From Pilatotrama ljubarskyi (Eukaryota > Basidiomycota > Agaricomycetes > Polyporales > Polyporaceae): a DNA stretch of 64,000 nt. The notes under the pieces are model-generated. The model had not been told where the DNA came from and searched no databases. It was given only the letters and a program-made list of their open reading frames with translations. The stretch is taken from the NCBI GenBank assembly GCA_022385805.1, contig MU277697.1, forward strand, positions 108,706-172,705, read 5' to 3'. The number at the start of each line of letters is the position of its first letter. The stretch's first letter is position 1. The translations under genes were made by a program, and so were the position numbers. Shown here one piece after another: positions 36,348 to 48,386 of this stretch.

Positions 36348-37961
36348 ATGGAGTCCACATCGAAGCTGAGGTGCAACCTGGACTCGCCGCAGGACACCGA
36401 CTCAGAGCCGGAGGACGAATTTGACAGGCAGCTCAGGTTAATCCTGGAGTCAGACTCGGAACGCAGAATAACGCCGGAGCCGGTAGATGCGGACGCGAAC
36501 CCCGAACAACCTGCACTGCTCAAGGAACAGCTACAGCAGCTGTCGTCCGCGATCGTGCATAGGCCTCCTTACTGCCAGGGCACCGTCCCTCTCCCTGCAG
36601 ATGCCTTTACGCTATTCTACGGAAAACCGGGGAATGTCCAGTACGCATCTATCCAGTATTCTGCCCACCGGTTGCCTCCGATCTCTGACATCGTCCGCGA
36701 CAGGCGCGTGAACCTCGCGGACGCTTCCCTCGAGGGATTGCAGCGCCTTGCAGAGACGTGCGATCCCGCGACGTTCGGCGTCGACCAGAAAGGCGTGTAC
36801 GACGAGACTTACCGCAAGGCCGGGAAGCTCGACTCGTCCGACTTCGCGCTCAACTTCTCTCCGGAGCGCGCGGGCGTCCTCGAAGCCGTACGTGCTGAGC
36901 TTCTCGTCGAGGGTCGGAAGTCCACAGGGGATAACATCCGCGCGGAGCTGTACAAGCTCAACGTCTACGGTAGGTGCTCTTCTTGATCAGCGTATGTGCC
37001 GGAGCTAACGACCAAGGTAGGGCCGGGTTCGTTCTTCAAGGCACATGTGGATACCCCTCGCAGCGAACTCATGTTCGGCTCCCTTGTGATCGTTTTCCCG
37101 ACCACGCACGAGGGCGGTGCGCTCGCTCTTCGCGAAAGCGGCGAGGAAACTCATCGCGAGTGGATATTCGACTCGGCTGCTCTGCTCGCTGGGGCATCCG
37201 AGTCGTCCATCGCGTACGTCGCCTTCTACAGCGACACAGAGCATGAGGTCTTGCCCGTCCAGTCCGGATATCGCGTGACCATCACCTATAACCTCTACTT
37301 CGTCAAGGACCACATGCACATCGCCGTGGGAGGTGCTGCGCCCCTCGCACACCCCGTCGGGACAAACGAGGAGCTGTTCTGGTCCACGCTTCGGGGGTTG
37401 CTGGACGATCCCACTTTTCTCCCCGAAGGTGGGAACCTGCTGTTCGCTCTCCATCACCAGTACCCCATGTCCACCTCGTACAAGTCGCGCGCCGCTGCAA
37501 GGCAGGCCCTGAGGGACCTCGCTTTCCGTTTGAAGGGCAGCGACGCGGTGATACTGAAGGTCATGCAGGAGCTCTCGCTTCGTGCATCCCTCAGGATTGT
37601 CTACCAAGACACCGGAGGGCAGTACTCTAGCGTTACCCGCTACGTGATGTGCGACCACGTCGTCGACCTAGAGAACCTCTCCGAAGAGTACTCGCTTTGC
37701 GAGTTCCTGCGCCGCAGAGAGAAGGGCATATTGCTCAATCCCGACACGAATCGCTACCCCGGATACGCCAAAGACCCGAACACTGTCCAAGCGCACTGGA
37801 TCGTATCTGCGCCCTGGAAGCTAAACTCAACGAAGATCACCTACATGGCGTACGGTAACGAGGCGTCGCTCGAGCACACCTACTGGAAGATCAGCCTCTT
37901 CGTCCGCGTCGGCCCCGTCGGGAGTCGAGCGACCGTAACAACTGAGACGACTCGGGAGTAG
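36348..37961 (+). CDS. Fe(II)/2-oxoglutarate oxygenase, paralog 3
   Basis: Third related oxygenase, tandem to paralog 2. ATG 36348 (MESTSKLRCNLDSPQ) gives an acidic N-terminal extension instead of the Lys-Ser run, then LLKEQLQQLSSAIVHRPPYCQG. A first intron (donor GTACGC at about 36641, acceptor at the CAG before 36704) is in frame, so its retention would not stop the frame. Then RVNLADASLEGLQRLAETC and YDETYRKAGKLDSSD follow. After an intron ending at about 37019 the beta helix has FFKAHVDTPRSELMFGS (HxD), DTEHEVLPV (His) and YRVTITYNLY (Arg). The C-terminus reads YVMCDHVVDLENLSEEY and FVRVGPVGSRATV. Stop TAG 37959-37961. Iron and 2OG ligands are intact. Part of the coding tract is nearly identical to paralog 2. 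Confidence 0.85.
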
Positions 37962-38742
37962 ATGCTTGCCGATTGCCTGGACGTTTCCGCACTGCTGTAT
38001 CTGACGATAGACTCCGTCAGTGACGGCAATGCCATGCTACTCGTTATATCATGAGAGAATCAGGCCGTCGTGCTCACCCGCGACGTCCACAAGGTGGGAC
38101 TTCTGTTGGTTTGCCGAGTCTTGCGTGCATTTTCATTTTACTGTTCCAACGGCGTCGCGACAACGAGTGGACACACTACTGTAGCTGTAGGCGTATTCAT
38201 CGAGCCATCAAGTAGGCCAGCTGGATAGTCGTCGTTGCCCGGGCAGAAGGGAGGGATCTGGTGCTGCAGACCGGATGGGAGGTTACCCAGTCGGCCCGCG
38301 GGCCCGTGAGGCGCTACTTGAGCTTGAGCGCTTGTCCCAGTCGACGGCTCTGACACCCGCCACGCTCACGATGTTCCGAACTTGTAGCAGCGGGACGCAC
38401 TCCAAACGGGCGGGGTCGAAGATAGGAGGCAGGAGTGCCACGGAGTTTCCATCAGGAGTAGAACGAGCAGTCGGACTGAATCCGCTCTCTATTTGCTGAC
38501 TACGGCGGCGCGCTTGAAGAAGATCTGTCGCAATCCGTTCATTGCTTCTTCCACATGACCAGCCGCGGGGCGAAGTCTTGGTATCGACAAAAGGAGTAGC
38601 TGGACGGAAATAAAGCCCGATAGCACATCGCGCTTGTAAGGTAATCTCGTACCACGACTCACCTAACAGCTATCCTCACCGTGCGCGTCGCGGCTCCCCC
38701 CAGGCTCAGAGACCGCGCCTCCCGTGGATTTTGAATCCAATC
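37962..38742. other. Intergenic region before TPP enzyme 2
   Basis: About 780 bp. No gene supported; contains the TPP enzyme 2 promoter. Confidence 0.4.
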
Positions 38743-40917
38743 ATGTACACGACAGCCTCAGTCCTCTTCAAGACCTTCGCCGAGGCTGGGATCACCCACG
38801 CCTTCGTAAACTGGGGGAATGACCATCCTGCCTTTCTGGAAGAGCTGGAAAGGGAGCGTGTGGATAGCGGGAAAACCGTCGTCGAAATCGTCACTTGCCC
38901 CCACGAAATGGTCGCCCTGAGCGCGGCTCAGGGCTACGCGCAGGTCACTGGGAAACCGGCTGCAGTGATCGTGCACGTAGACGTCGGCACGCAGGTATGT
39001 GCACGGGATGACGTCGGGAAAGTCCCTCCACCGGGATTCGCTGACCGTCTATCATGGCTATACACAGGGCCTGGCCGGTGCAGTGCACAATGTAGACCGT
39101 GGCCACACGCCTGTCTTGATATTCGCCGGAGCCGCTCCGCAGTCTTCAGACAAGCGGCTCAAGGGCACCAAGAATGAGTGGCCGATGTGGTTGCAAGGTA
39201 CCACATGCCATCCGAATCGAGGGGCATTCCTCTAAGAGCCTACCGCAGATGTCCCAGACCAGCCGTCGATCGTCCGGCAATACATGCGGTACACAGCACA
39301 ACTGCAGAGCGGCAAGAACGCGGCGAAAATGGTGCTGCGGGCCCTCCAGATGTGCGTCGGGGTCCGGTGAAGAAGCTTCCGGCGCTTGCTGACTGTGCCC
39401 TCAGCGCGACTAGCGAGCCCAAGGGACCTGTATACCTGTGGGCACGTCGTGAAACAACAGAGGAAGAAGTCGAGAAGTCCGTGTTCGAAGAGAAACTCGA
39501 CATCACGAGGTGGCCACCCGTGCAGGGTCCTGGGCTAGCTCCTGCAGGTATGGGTCTTGGTACCAATGGCCCTCGACCAATGTCCGCTGATTCGTATGAA
39601 TGCAGCAATCAATTCAATCGTCGAAGCTCTTTTCGAGGCGAGGTTTCCCCTCATCATCACAGCAAACTCTGGCCGGAACCCCAAGACCGTGCCGCTCCTG
39701 TCGACTCTGTCGAACCTGCTCGCCATTGGCGTCTTCACGTCTTGTCCCTCGGCTGTCTGCATCCCGTGGACTCACCCGAACTACATTGGCCTGTCGTTCG
39801 GTGGCAAGAACGACCTGCTCGATCACGCGGACGTAATCATTCTCTTGGACGTTGACATTCCGTGGATTGACTCGAAGGGCAACAAGCCACTGGACGATAC
39901 CCGGGTATTCGTTATCGATGCTGACCCTCTCAAGACCACCTTCGGATGGTCCCACGTGGACGCGGAGCTTCTTTGCAAGGCGGACCCGGAGGTCGCGCTT
40001 TCCCAGCTCATCGAAGCTGTCGAGACTCGCAGCGCGACAGGCCTTGCGGCCGAGAAGCTATCCGGTCGCAAGGAACGCCTGACAGCTCTTCGTTCGCATT
40101 GGACGAACTCGCAAGCTGAGGCGGAGAACGTGAAGTTCATGGCGGCAGACTCCACAACGCCCACCGTGCCCTTCTTGCTGGCGACTCTACGCAATGCCGT
40201 CGCTTCCCAGACCCCGGGCAAGGGCGAGAAGGTGCTCTGGATCAACGAGTCGATCAGCAACTACCCGCTCACGTGGGTCCATCTGCGGCCGGAACACCCT
40301 GGGAGCATGATTGCTTCGGGGGCATCTAGCCTCGGGTATGCCCTCGGCGCGGCTGTGGGTGCGTACCTCGGCGGCATCGTGGCGCAGAAGGAGTACGACT
40401 TGATCACCGCCGTGGTGGGAGACGGAGTCTTCCTCTTCGGTGTTCCGGCGAGCGCGTACTGGATGGCGAGGCGTTACAACACGGTAAGCGTGGCAATCCC
40501 TCGGGGCCTCTCCCGCGACGAGTGGATCAGACATTTACGCCGATCGTTCTCGCTTTGCAGCCGTTCCTCACGGTCGTGCTCAATAACGGAGGCTGGTTTG
40601 TGAGTACTTATTACGTGCGCGCGTCCGCGGAGAACAGGTTGGCTGACGTTGCGCTCCTCTCCCTACAGTCGCCGAAATCATCGATGCTGGGAGTGTACCC
40701 GGACGGCCTGGGGAGCTCCGCGTCTGGGCAGCAGCTGACTGTGGGCTTTGGCCCTGACATGCCCGACTACTCCCAGGTCGCGGTGGCCGCCGGCGGCGCG
40801 TGGGGAAAACGCGTCGAAAGAGCGGACGAGCTGCAGGCTGCGCTGGAGGAGGCGGTGAGAGTGGTCGTGCAGGAGAAGCGCTCTGCGGTGGTAGACTGTA
40901 TCATCCAGTCCATCTGA
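38743..40917 (+). CDS. Thiamine-diphosphate (TPP)-dependent enzyme, acetolactate synthase-like, copy 2
   Basis: Paralog of the gene at 31739, with the same exon plan. ATG 38743 (MYTTASVLFKTFAEAG). PYR domain: ITHAFVNWGNDHPAF and CPHEMVALSAAQGYAQVTG, where the Glu fits the cofactor-activating residue, then GLAGAVHNVDRGHTP. The exon RALQMCVGVR joins by a phase-2 intron (donor GTGAAG, about 39368) to ATSEPKGPVYLWARRE, mirroring copy 1. Central domain: FPLIITANSGRNPKT and VIILLDVDIPWID. PP domain: GDGVFLF and LNNGGWF. Small exons around 40485-40665 carry the cofactor loop. Last exon ends AVVDCIIQSI; stop TGA 40915-40917. All TPP motifs are retained. It is on the same strand as the two oxygenases upstream. 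Confidence 0.83.
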
Positions 40918-41176
40918 GAGCTGTGGGATGAGGCGAAAGATCGTGGTGTACTGTATTAAGAGGATCGCAGGATCTTGTAAGACGTATCAGTAGAACGCAC
41001 GAGTGAACGGATACAGTACGGTCATGGTGGCTACAGATACAGCAAAATTAAGGTGGGAAGTGCAGAATGTAGGAACGTGGACGTGGCGAGGTCATAGACA
41101 GCCGTGTGCCGGAAGCGTTGAGCGAAGCGTGGTAAGGAACCTGTCTGAGGATCCGCAGAGTTACCGATCGTGACGA

Positions 41177-42337
41177 TTATGTCTCGCGCCATATGTTGTC
41201 CGTCGCGGCGTCCTCGTCGTACGTCGCGACGTGCCCTTCCATTCTCACCAGATGTCTCTCGAAGTCGTACACGTATACGACCGACGTCACGGAGGGACAA
41301 TACAAGCGCAGCTCGTGGGTCAGCGCCCGAAGCGCAGCGGCGTGGGTCGGTGGAGGGTCCCAGTCGGATACGTCGACCTCGATGCAACGCAGCTGCGGGA
41401 GCCGCATGAGATACCCGTAGAATTCTAGACGCTGCAAGCGTCAGTGAGACGACGTTGATGCGATGAACGGGGCTGCAGTTAGCTGACCTACCTGCTGTCC
41501 TGCGACCGGCAAGACTAGTGTGCCGATATAGCGGAGATCCGTGCACAGAGACTGGTGGCTTGTGACGTGCGACAGGAGCTCAAGGGAGAAGTCCGCGTTG
41601 TACGACGAGTCCGCTATGTCTAGAGCGCGGAGGCGTCTCTTGGACTGCCGTAGAGAAGCGACGACGATTTGGAGCTCCGTGCGTTTCTCTTCAAGCCTGC
41701 TATGCGTGAAGCATGTCTTGACGCGGCAGACCGGGCGATCCGGGACCAGAGCTGCAGCAGCTTCGGAGAAGGTGCACTCGAGGACGGAGAGTCTTGGTAG
41801 GAAGACGGAAGTAGAGATGGGAGGGGCGATGGCGAGGGACTGATAGTCTGCGAGATAGAGATCGGAAAGCCGAGACTGGGTAGCGAGGAAGGACTGCAGG
41901 CTTGCGTCCCACGCAAGGTCACAATGAAAGGTGCGGAGCTGGAACATGCAGCCGTCAAGGATCCAGGCTTTGTCCGTCTGCCCCCCGCCGCTGAAGTGGA
42001 AGTTGAGGAACCGCAGGCGCGTGACGCTCCTGAGCGCGTCGGCGAGAGCGTTCCAGTAGTCATCGGGGAGCTCCGACTCCTCTGATACGTCGTCGCTGTC
42101 CTCCTCCTGGGCGTATACGGACAAAGCAACGACCAGACCAGCCAGGCGCGGCGAGCGCGCAAGGAGCCGGCAGACGGTGATCGTGAGGTCGTATTCCTTG
42201 AGGTGCAGCGTATTGTATAGTGCTCGTTCGGCAGCAACCTGGAACTGCTTCGACACGGTGCAGAGAGCGACCAATGTGGATCGTGAGTCGGCGACATACT
42301 TTACGATTAGGCTGCAGGCGTCCGGGGGAAGTGCCAT
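41177..42337 (-). CDS. F-box protein with LRR-like C-terminus
   Basis: Probable substrate adaptor of an SCF ubiquitin ligase. The N-terminus MALPPDACSLIVKYVADSRSTL, with LCTVSKQFQVAAERALYNTLHL, is an F-box. It is followed by irregular leucine-rich segments (LTITVCRLLARSPRLAGLV, VTRLRFLNFHF, FLPRLSVLECTF, LRALDIADSS). One intron (donor GTAGGTCAG near 41492, acceptor at the CAG before 41434) joins to RLEFYGYLMRLPQLRCIEVDV and a C-terminal segment with SVTSVVYVYDFERHLV. An acidic Glu/Asp loop (EEDSDDVSEESE) interrupts the LRRs. The target protein is unknown; lineage-expanded F-box genes like this are common in these fungi. The frame is intact. Confidence 0.75.
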
Positions 42338-45300
42338 GAATCCAGAGGGTCTGCCTATGTTATGTTAGCGCGGAGGCGAGATGGCGGGGAGGTAGGTCAT
42401 CACCTCGGGACTTTGAGCGTCGAACGCCCACGACAAACAGTGGTGCCAATGCTATTACATTCTCAGCTTCAAACGTCGTCCGACGAAGCGACACCGACAT
42501 ACCTGGTGATAGATCGAGTCTAAGGTGCGATATAGTGGTCGCGTCTGCGCTCAGGTCTCCTCACATGTCAGCTGGAAGAAAGAGGGGCACGCATCGGGTG
42601 GGACTCACCTCACGGCTTCCGCGAACACGTTGCGGCACGTCGTGCGGGAGCTAAGTGTGTATCGGGGAGAAGGCAACGTTTGCAGTTGACAACACCCGCC
42701 AGGACTACTAACGGCCCCGAACAAACTTAACTGACGTCTGGGCAAGCGCAGATCCGAAGATATGAAGTCATACCTGGTTTCAACTACGCACACCCTGAGC
42801 CACCATCCGAAGTTTTGGCGGGACAATGAGGAGAAGTGGCCGCCGCGATATGGGATGTGGGGAGGTTGTCCCAAGGAAAACGCGAACGGCCGCTCGCGCA
42901 GCATCTATGCTTATATGAGTGCCACAAAGGCCATGGCGGCCTATCAGATGAAAGGGAAAACGAGATGGAAAGCGTCCAGAGGATCACCGGCACGCTGCGT
43001 CACCATCACCGCTGGGTTGCTACAGTGCGAATGCGTCGGAGTAGAGAGCATTCACCCTTCCCGAGTAGACCTGGCGTTCCCTCCGCCGAAGCAATGGGCT
43101 CTGCCGGAGGAGTGGAAGACGAGCATACCTCGGAGGCATTAGCCTATTTTGAGCCCACATGGCGTAGACCATGTGAGCCTCGTGGCTCTCGCGTGCCGTC
43201 GGACGTGTCGGTGACCAACGGCGATACCGGACTTGAATGGATGCCCGAGGGATGCTCACAGCTTGGAAACCGAGCTGTAACTGCGCATGAACGTTGCCAT
43301 GACTGCACAGTTCATTCCTGGAGCATTGAGGACGGTATGTTCATTGTGGAAAACTGCGTCGATGCCGGTTGTTCCTGAAGTCAGGAGACGACTTCGTGGA
43401 GCGCCTGGAAGCAAGACGGCGCACCGATGCTGAACGCACTCTTCCCGTCTCATGGCTCAGCACCGTCGGCGGCCAGACGGAAGCCTGAGAGCCATGGTCG
43501 GGTCGTGTCTTCCCAAAGACACCGAGTACCCATGTGCGATTCTCCGGCATAGACCGGGGCGAGAACGTTCACCCGAGAAGAGAAAGCCGTAGATTGTATG
43601 GTTCTCGGCCCTCGTTGGCTCAGTCTGTACTCCAGGGCGAGAACTGACGATTTAGACAGAGCAGGTCGGCCTGGGGGGGACGGCTCCCTACGTGTCCGCG
43701 AGGGCCTAGGAACACAATTCAATGCGGAGGTGATTTAAGCGCGAGGGGCAAAAATCAGTGGGCCAATGGGCCGACATATCTCCATGACGCACCATCGATA
43801 TTATGAAGCGAGCTGTTTGCCCGAAGTATGTCCTACACAATTCTGTCATGGATCCCCGAAGACTACTACTGTACGGCCTGTGTGAGGGGAATCAGTTCAA
43901 AGCGACACCTGGTTGCTGACTCTGGATGCGAGGACTGGCATGCTTGCGAGACGCACCTACAACTTCTGTCCCACCCGGAGGCGAATACGCACGTCATGGA
44001 GTAGCCCAGGATGAGGTCATCTGTCACAAATGTATGAGAGAAGAAGACCTATACGTCGTGCACGAGCTAGAAGGTCAAGTCGAGGGAAGAAAGCTTGTCG
44101 CTGCATCCAGGCGACCGACGCACAGAAGGCGCAGCTAAATGCACGTGGCATGGTGTCCTCTTTCTCCCGCGTTCCTGTGAGACCCAAGCCACGTCAACGC
44201 GATAGAGTGATTCGTGGGACATGCAAGAGGCTGGCGAGATATCGGCAGCTCCTAGCTAATAGTATCCCGCATCCGTACTGCTTGACAGACATCATAGCAG
44301 TCCGAGGGATGATGATGTCCTTCTGCAGAAATCCAATAGCTGCAAATGGATGTGGACAGTGAGGATCTAACATACCGATGTGGAGGTCCTGTCAGGAGTA
44401 CTAAACTCACTCTCGTCCGAGAACTGCTCCGCCAAAGCTGGAAGCGCAGTCCCCACGTCGCCAGGCCGAGATCCTATTTCCGCTCTCCGCAGTCTCCTAA
44501 TTATACGGGCTCTGTTCGAGTACTGAGTCCCAGTGAGACCTTCCGATTATATTTGAGTAGTTGAGAATGCTCTTGATTGCGTCATATGCATAGTGGTAGT
44601 TGGCAAGCAAAGTCCCTAACGTGAGCGACCGCCCTGTTCTGGGCCTGTGCCCGTTGCTCCCCCGGGCCATCAATATTCATCAACCATTCGGGACGCGGGC
44701 CGGAGGGCCGATAGGAGGCTGGAGCGCCTCGCACTTGGTGCCACGGACTACACCATTGAATTCTACCTACGCGTGCCACCGCTACGGTAGTACTAGAACT
44801 ACTACTACCCAGTACTTCCAGCACTTGGACGCGGTTGCCATCTCAGGCTTCCTTGGCAATGGACGGCGAATGTCGAGTTCTCCCTTACCCCGACACAGTT
44901 ATGCGCTGACACGGCAGGTTTGTACACTCTTCACGGTAAGCGACTCCAGCCTGCGCTTCAGGCACATATGACCCACAGAGATCTATCAAGACCGGTACTT
45001 ATACATGACGGAGCTTGAAGCTTGGAGTGTGCGCCCGTCCGGATCGTATGTCTGCCGAGTATCCGTTCGCCAGAAGTCACTGGTGCAGAGCATCTTGAGC
45101 CTTCTCTACCGCTTACGTGCTAGTGATCTCTCCTAGGAGAGTTCGGACTCCCACAGATGGCCTGATAGACAGTATGATTTTGCCACTGCTCGTACCCGAT
45201 GGGCTCTAGACTAATTCGCTACCTATTCCAGGGTTGATCATACGCCGCCCCTGCATGCATGCTCATGGTTCGACGGGGCTCCGAGCCTCCCGCCAGAGCT

Positions 45301-45375
45301 GAAGCGATGTACTTAAGCGTCCGACGTTTCTTCGGAGCGGTCCAACACTCACAGAGAACAACCGGTTGACACTCA
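42338..45375. other. Gene-poor 3 kb stretch
   Basis: Several medium frames occur on both strands, the longest at 42836-43378 (plus, 180 codons), but none has a domain, splice pattern or plausible start context that I can support. Coding bias looks weak. The promoters of the F-box gene (left) and SDR A (right, near 45300) lie at the ends. Confidence 0.4.
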
Positions 45376-46425
45376 ATGCCTGCCTCCAGAGTCTGGTTCA
45401 GTCAGCACCGCTCGTCGTGAATGCTACCCGTTCTTCACTGACCTACTTTTCTCCAGTTACCGGGACTTCCGCCGGCTTCGGTCGTGCGCTCACGGAGCTG
45501 ATCCTGGAGAAGGGAGAGAGCGTTGTCGCTACCGCTCGTCGGCCCTCCACGCTCCAAGACCTCACTGACAAGTTTGGTGAAGACCGACTTCTCACAGTCA
45601 AGTTAGACGTCACCATCGCGGAAGAAGTGACTGCAGCCTTCGCGGGCGCGAAGGCTGCTTTTGGCCGCATCGATGTCGTAGTTAACAATGCTGGCTACGG
45701 CCACCTAGGCGAGGTGGAGAGCATGGATGACGAGACGGCACGAGCAATGTTCGAGACCAACTTCTGGGGTGCAGTCAAGGTCACCCGCGAGGCGATCAAG
45801 TTCTTCCGCGATTCTAACCCGCCGGGGCTCGGTGGGCGACTGCTGCAGATGTCCTCTATCCTCGGCATGGTCGGCATCGCAGCGCACACGTTCTATGCAG
45901 CGTCGAAACATGGTAAGCGTATCGTTCATGTAGCTTAACAGGCCTGTTTCACGATTTTCACCGCTATCAGCTCTGGAAGGTATGACCGAATCGCTCGCCC
46001 AAGAGCTCGATCCTGCGTGGAATATCAAGGTGAGCGGATAGTCTGCAGGTCAATGCTTTCGTTGCTCATCTCTACCTCCCCCTCAGATCACTCTCGTAGA
46101 GCCTGGCTGGTTTCGCACCGCCGCCGTCGGAAAGATTATTTGGTCAACTCGTCATCCCGCATACACCAACCCAGACCTTCCTGCGAATCGTTTCCGCGCC
46201 CAGTGGGACGGTTTCGCTTCCCCGGGCGATACACGCAAAGCCGTCGAGGTGTTCTACAAGATAGCGGCTCTGCCAGAGCCTCCTTTGCGCTTTCCCGTCG
46301 GCAAAGACGCCCTCCGCTTGATTCGGAGGAAGCTCTCCACGTTGGAAGCGAGTATGGACCAGTACGAGTCCTGGTCAGAGGATTTGCTGGTCGATGATGC
46401 GGACGGCGAACACTACGCGTTATAG
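45376..46425 (+). CDS. Short-chain dehydrogenase, tandem copy A
   Basis: Classical SDR oxidoreductase acting with NAD(P)H on an unknown substrate. ATG 45376 (MPASRVWF) ends in a tiny exon: splicing at A-GTCAGC to the TCCAG acceptor before 45457 gives VWFITGTSAGFGRAL, restoring the Rossmann motif TGxxxGxG. Then VVNNAGYGHLGEVESMD, the Ser in LLQMSSILGMVG, and YAASK (YxxxK). Introns follow at about 45913, where a split codon rejoins to LEGMTESLAQELDP, and after WNIK. The C-terminus has ITLVEPGWFRTAAV, AQWDGFASPGD and LRFPVGKDALRLI. Stop TAG 46423-46425. It is closely related to the gene at 46928. The hydrophobic-substrate loop after EPGW is typical of fungal SDRs of this type. Confidence 0.87.
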
Positions 46426-46927
46426 TCGTCGTTTGGCTTGCCTTCTTGGTACATATGTAAAGCTGACTACACCGGACATCGTCCTGGAATGATTGCTCAA
46501 GCATGAGGGAGGTAAGATGTTACTGCAGAAGGTACAGACCGTTCCGTGACTCCCATTCCTCCCTCAGGCTGCAAGAGCAGTCGCTTCTCGTGACACTCTC
46601 GGGCAGCGACCGTAGCCCACCCTTCGTACGCTTTCATACTTTAACCAGGGAGTTCGAGCGACCGTCGACGTCTCAAGTCACACCGATCGCGAAGAGGCGG
46701 ATTGCGCCAAAGAAGCGTGACATGCTCTACTCATCCTGGACATTGCAGCCGCGCTGGTTTACCCGTCCGGTAACTTGATCCGGTTGTGGCCCTCGTCCTC
46801 GACAAGAAGTTCTGATGTGCACGGGTCGCCATCGGTCCCTACATACCATCCCTGGTGACCTCTTGATCTCACGACCTCGACCTGTGTGCGTATCGAGCTG
46901 ATAACAATCAGTTTGACCAGGTCCACC
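46426..46927. other. Spacer between the tandem SDRs
   Basis: About 500 bp; no gene seen. Holds the SDR B promoter. Confidence 0.4.
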
Positions 46928-47947
46928 ATGTGCCAGCATAGAGTGTGGTTCAGTGAGGAGCAATCCCTCAATATTCTCATAACAACTTATACTGACATTT
47001 GTATAGTCACCGGCACCTCCACAGGTTTGGGTAGAACGCTCGCAGAGCTCATCCTAGAGAAGGGAGAGGCGGTTGTCGCCACCGCGCGCAAGCCTGCCGC
47101 GCTGGACGATCTTGTAGCCAAGTACCCGGCGGACCGCCTCCTCGTGCTGAAGCTCGAAGTCACCATCTTGGAGGACATCGTCGACGCCTTCGCGCGTGCG
47201 AAAGAAACGTTTGACCGCATAGACGTTGTCGTCAACAATGCCGGTTACGGCGACATAGGCGAGGTGGAGGGCATGGACGACGTGATGGCGCGAGCCATAT
47301 TCGACGTCAACTTCTGGGGAGCGACCAACGTTACTCGTCAGGCACTAAAGTTCTTCCGGGAGTCCAATCCGCCTGGCCATGGAGGTCGTCTGTTGCAGAT
47401 GTCCTCGCTGCGTGGCTTGGTCGGAGCACCTCTGCACGCGTTCTACGCTGCCTCGAAGTTCGGTGAGACCGCTTCCGGACATCCGTTCATATGGTCTCTC
47501 TCTTACCTCGCTCATGGCAGCTCTGGAAGGTATGACGGAATCACTGGCGCAAGAGATCGACCCAGAGTGGAACATTAAGGTGGGGAACCAATACACCACC
47601 AGCTCAGAGGGCGATGTTGAGATCCTTGGCAGATCACGTTGATCGAGCCTGGATACTTCCGCACCGAAGGCTTCGAGAAGGCGAAACTCACCCCTCCACA
47701 TCCTGCGTACACCAACCCTCAGCTTCCCGGCAACCAGCTGCGCGCCGTGTGGGACAAGTTCCGGGCCCCCGGCGATCCACGCAAGGCCATGGAAGTGGTG
47801 TACGAAATCGCTGGCATGCCCGACCCGCCGCTACGCTTCCCGATAGGAAAGGACGCCATTTCGTTGATCGAGAAGAAGCTTGAGGAGACGCGAGATGTGG
47901 TGGAGCGGTGCAAGCCATGGTCGGAAGATATGCTCATAGCTGATTGA
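46928..47947 (+). CDS. Short-chain dehydrogenase, tandem copy B
   Basis: Paralog of SDR A with the same intron positions. ATG 46928 (MCQHRVWF) joins by an intron ending TATAG to ITGTSTGLGRTLAELILEKGE, again rebuilding the cofactor motif. Landmarks: VVVNNAGYGDIGEVEGMDD, LLQMSSLRGLVG, YAASK and, after introns, LEGMTESLAQEIDPEWNIK, then ITLIEPGYFRTEGFEKAK. The C-terminus LRFPIGKDAISLIEKKLEETRD ends in a predicted helix. Stop TGA 47945-47947. Active-site Ser, Tyr and Lys are all retained. Function as copy A; substrate unknown. Confidence 0.87.
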
Positions 47948-48104
47948 GCGGCTTGTCCTGTCGTTCGGCTGCAAATCGAATATCATGAGCATTACTGTAA
48001 GAATGTCGAGCTTCAATTGCCTCATGCGTCACGGTGTACCTTGTCACCTGAGTCGTCCTTGGAGGAGAGAATGTGGCGACCGATACCGGGGTGTGTCAAG
48101 GCAC

Positions 48105-48110
48105 AAAAAA
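48105..48110 (-). terminator. Pol III T-run after tRNA-Glu
   Basis: AAAAAA on the plus strand reads as TTTTTT a few bases downstream of the tRNA-Glu 3' end. Confidence 0.65.
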
Positions 48111-48112
48111 CA

Positions 48113-48184
48113 TTCCGACACGGGGAATCGAACCCCGGGCTATCGCGTGAGAGGCGATAATGTTAGCCACTACACCATATCGGA
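48113..48184 (-). tRNA. tRNA-Glu(CTC)
   Basis: Acceptor stem TCCGATA pairs with TGTCGGA; discriminator A. The anticodon stem ATCGC/GCGAT encloses loop CTCTCAC, giving anticodon CTC (reads GAG). The T arm is CGGGG-TTCGATT-CCCCG. Total 72 nt, no intron. Confidence 0.93.
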
Positions 48185-48386
48185 GCTGCTTTCAAGGGTT
48201 CACATGTCAATAAATCCAGCAGGGGTACTGCGATCGCTGTGGGCTACTAATATACATACATCCATGAATCCAGCGCAGGGTGCAGTATCTGATGCTAGAC
48301 CTGCGACGTCCATGAAGGCTGAGAGAGCCGCCAAGCAAGGCTATAGGTACCGAGATAGGGCGGGTAGAGGTACCAGTCACTTGCGG

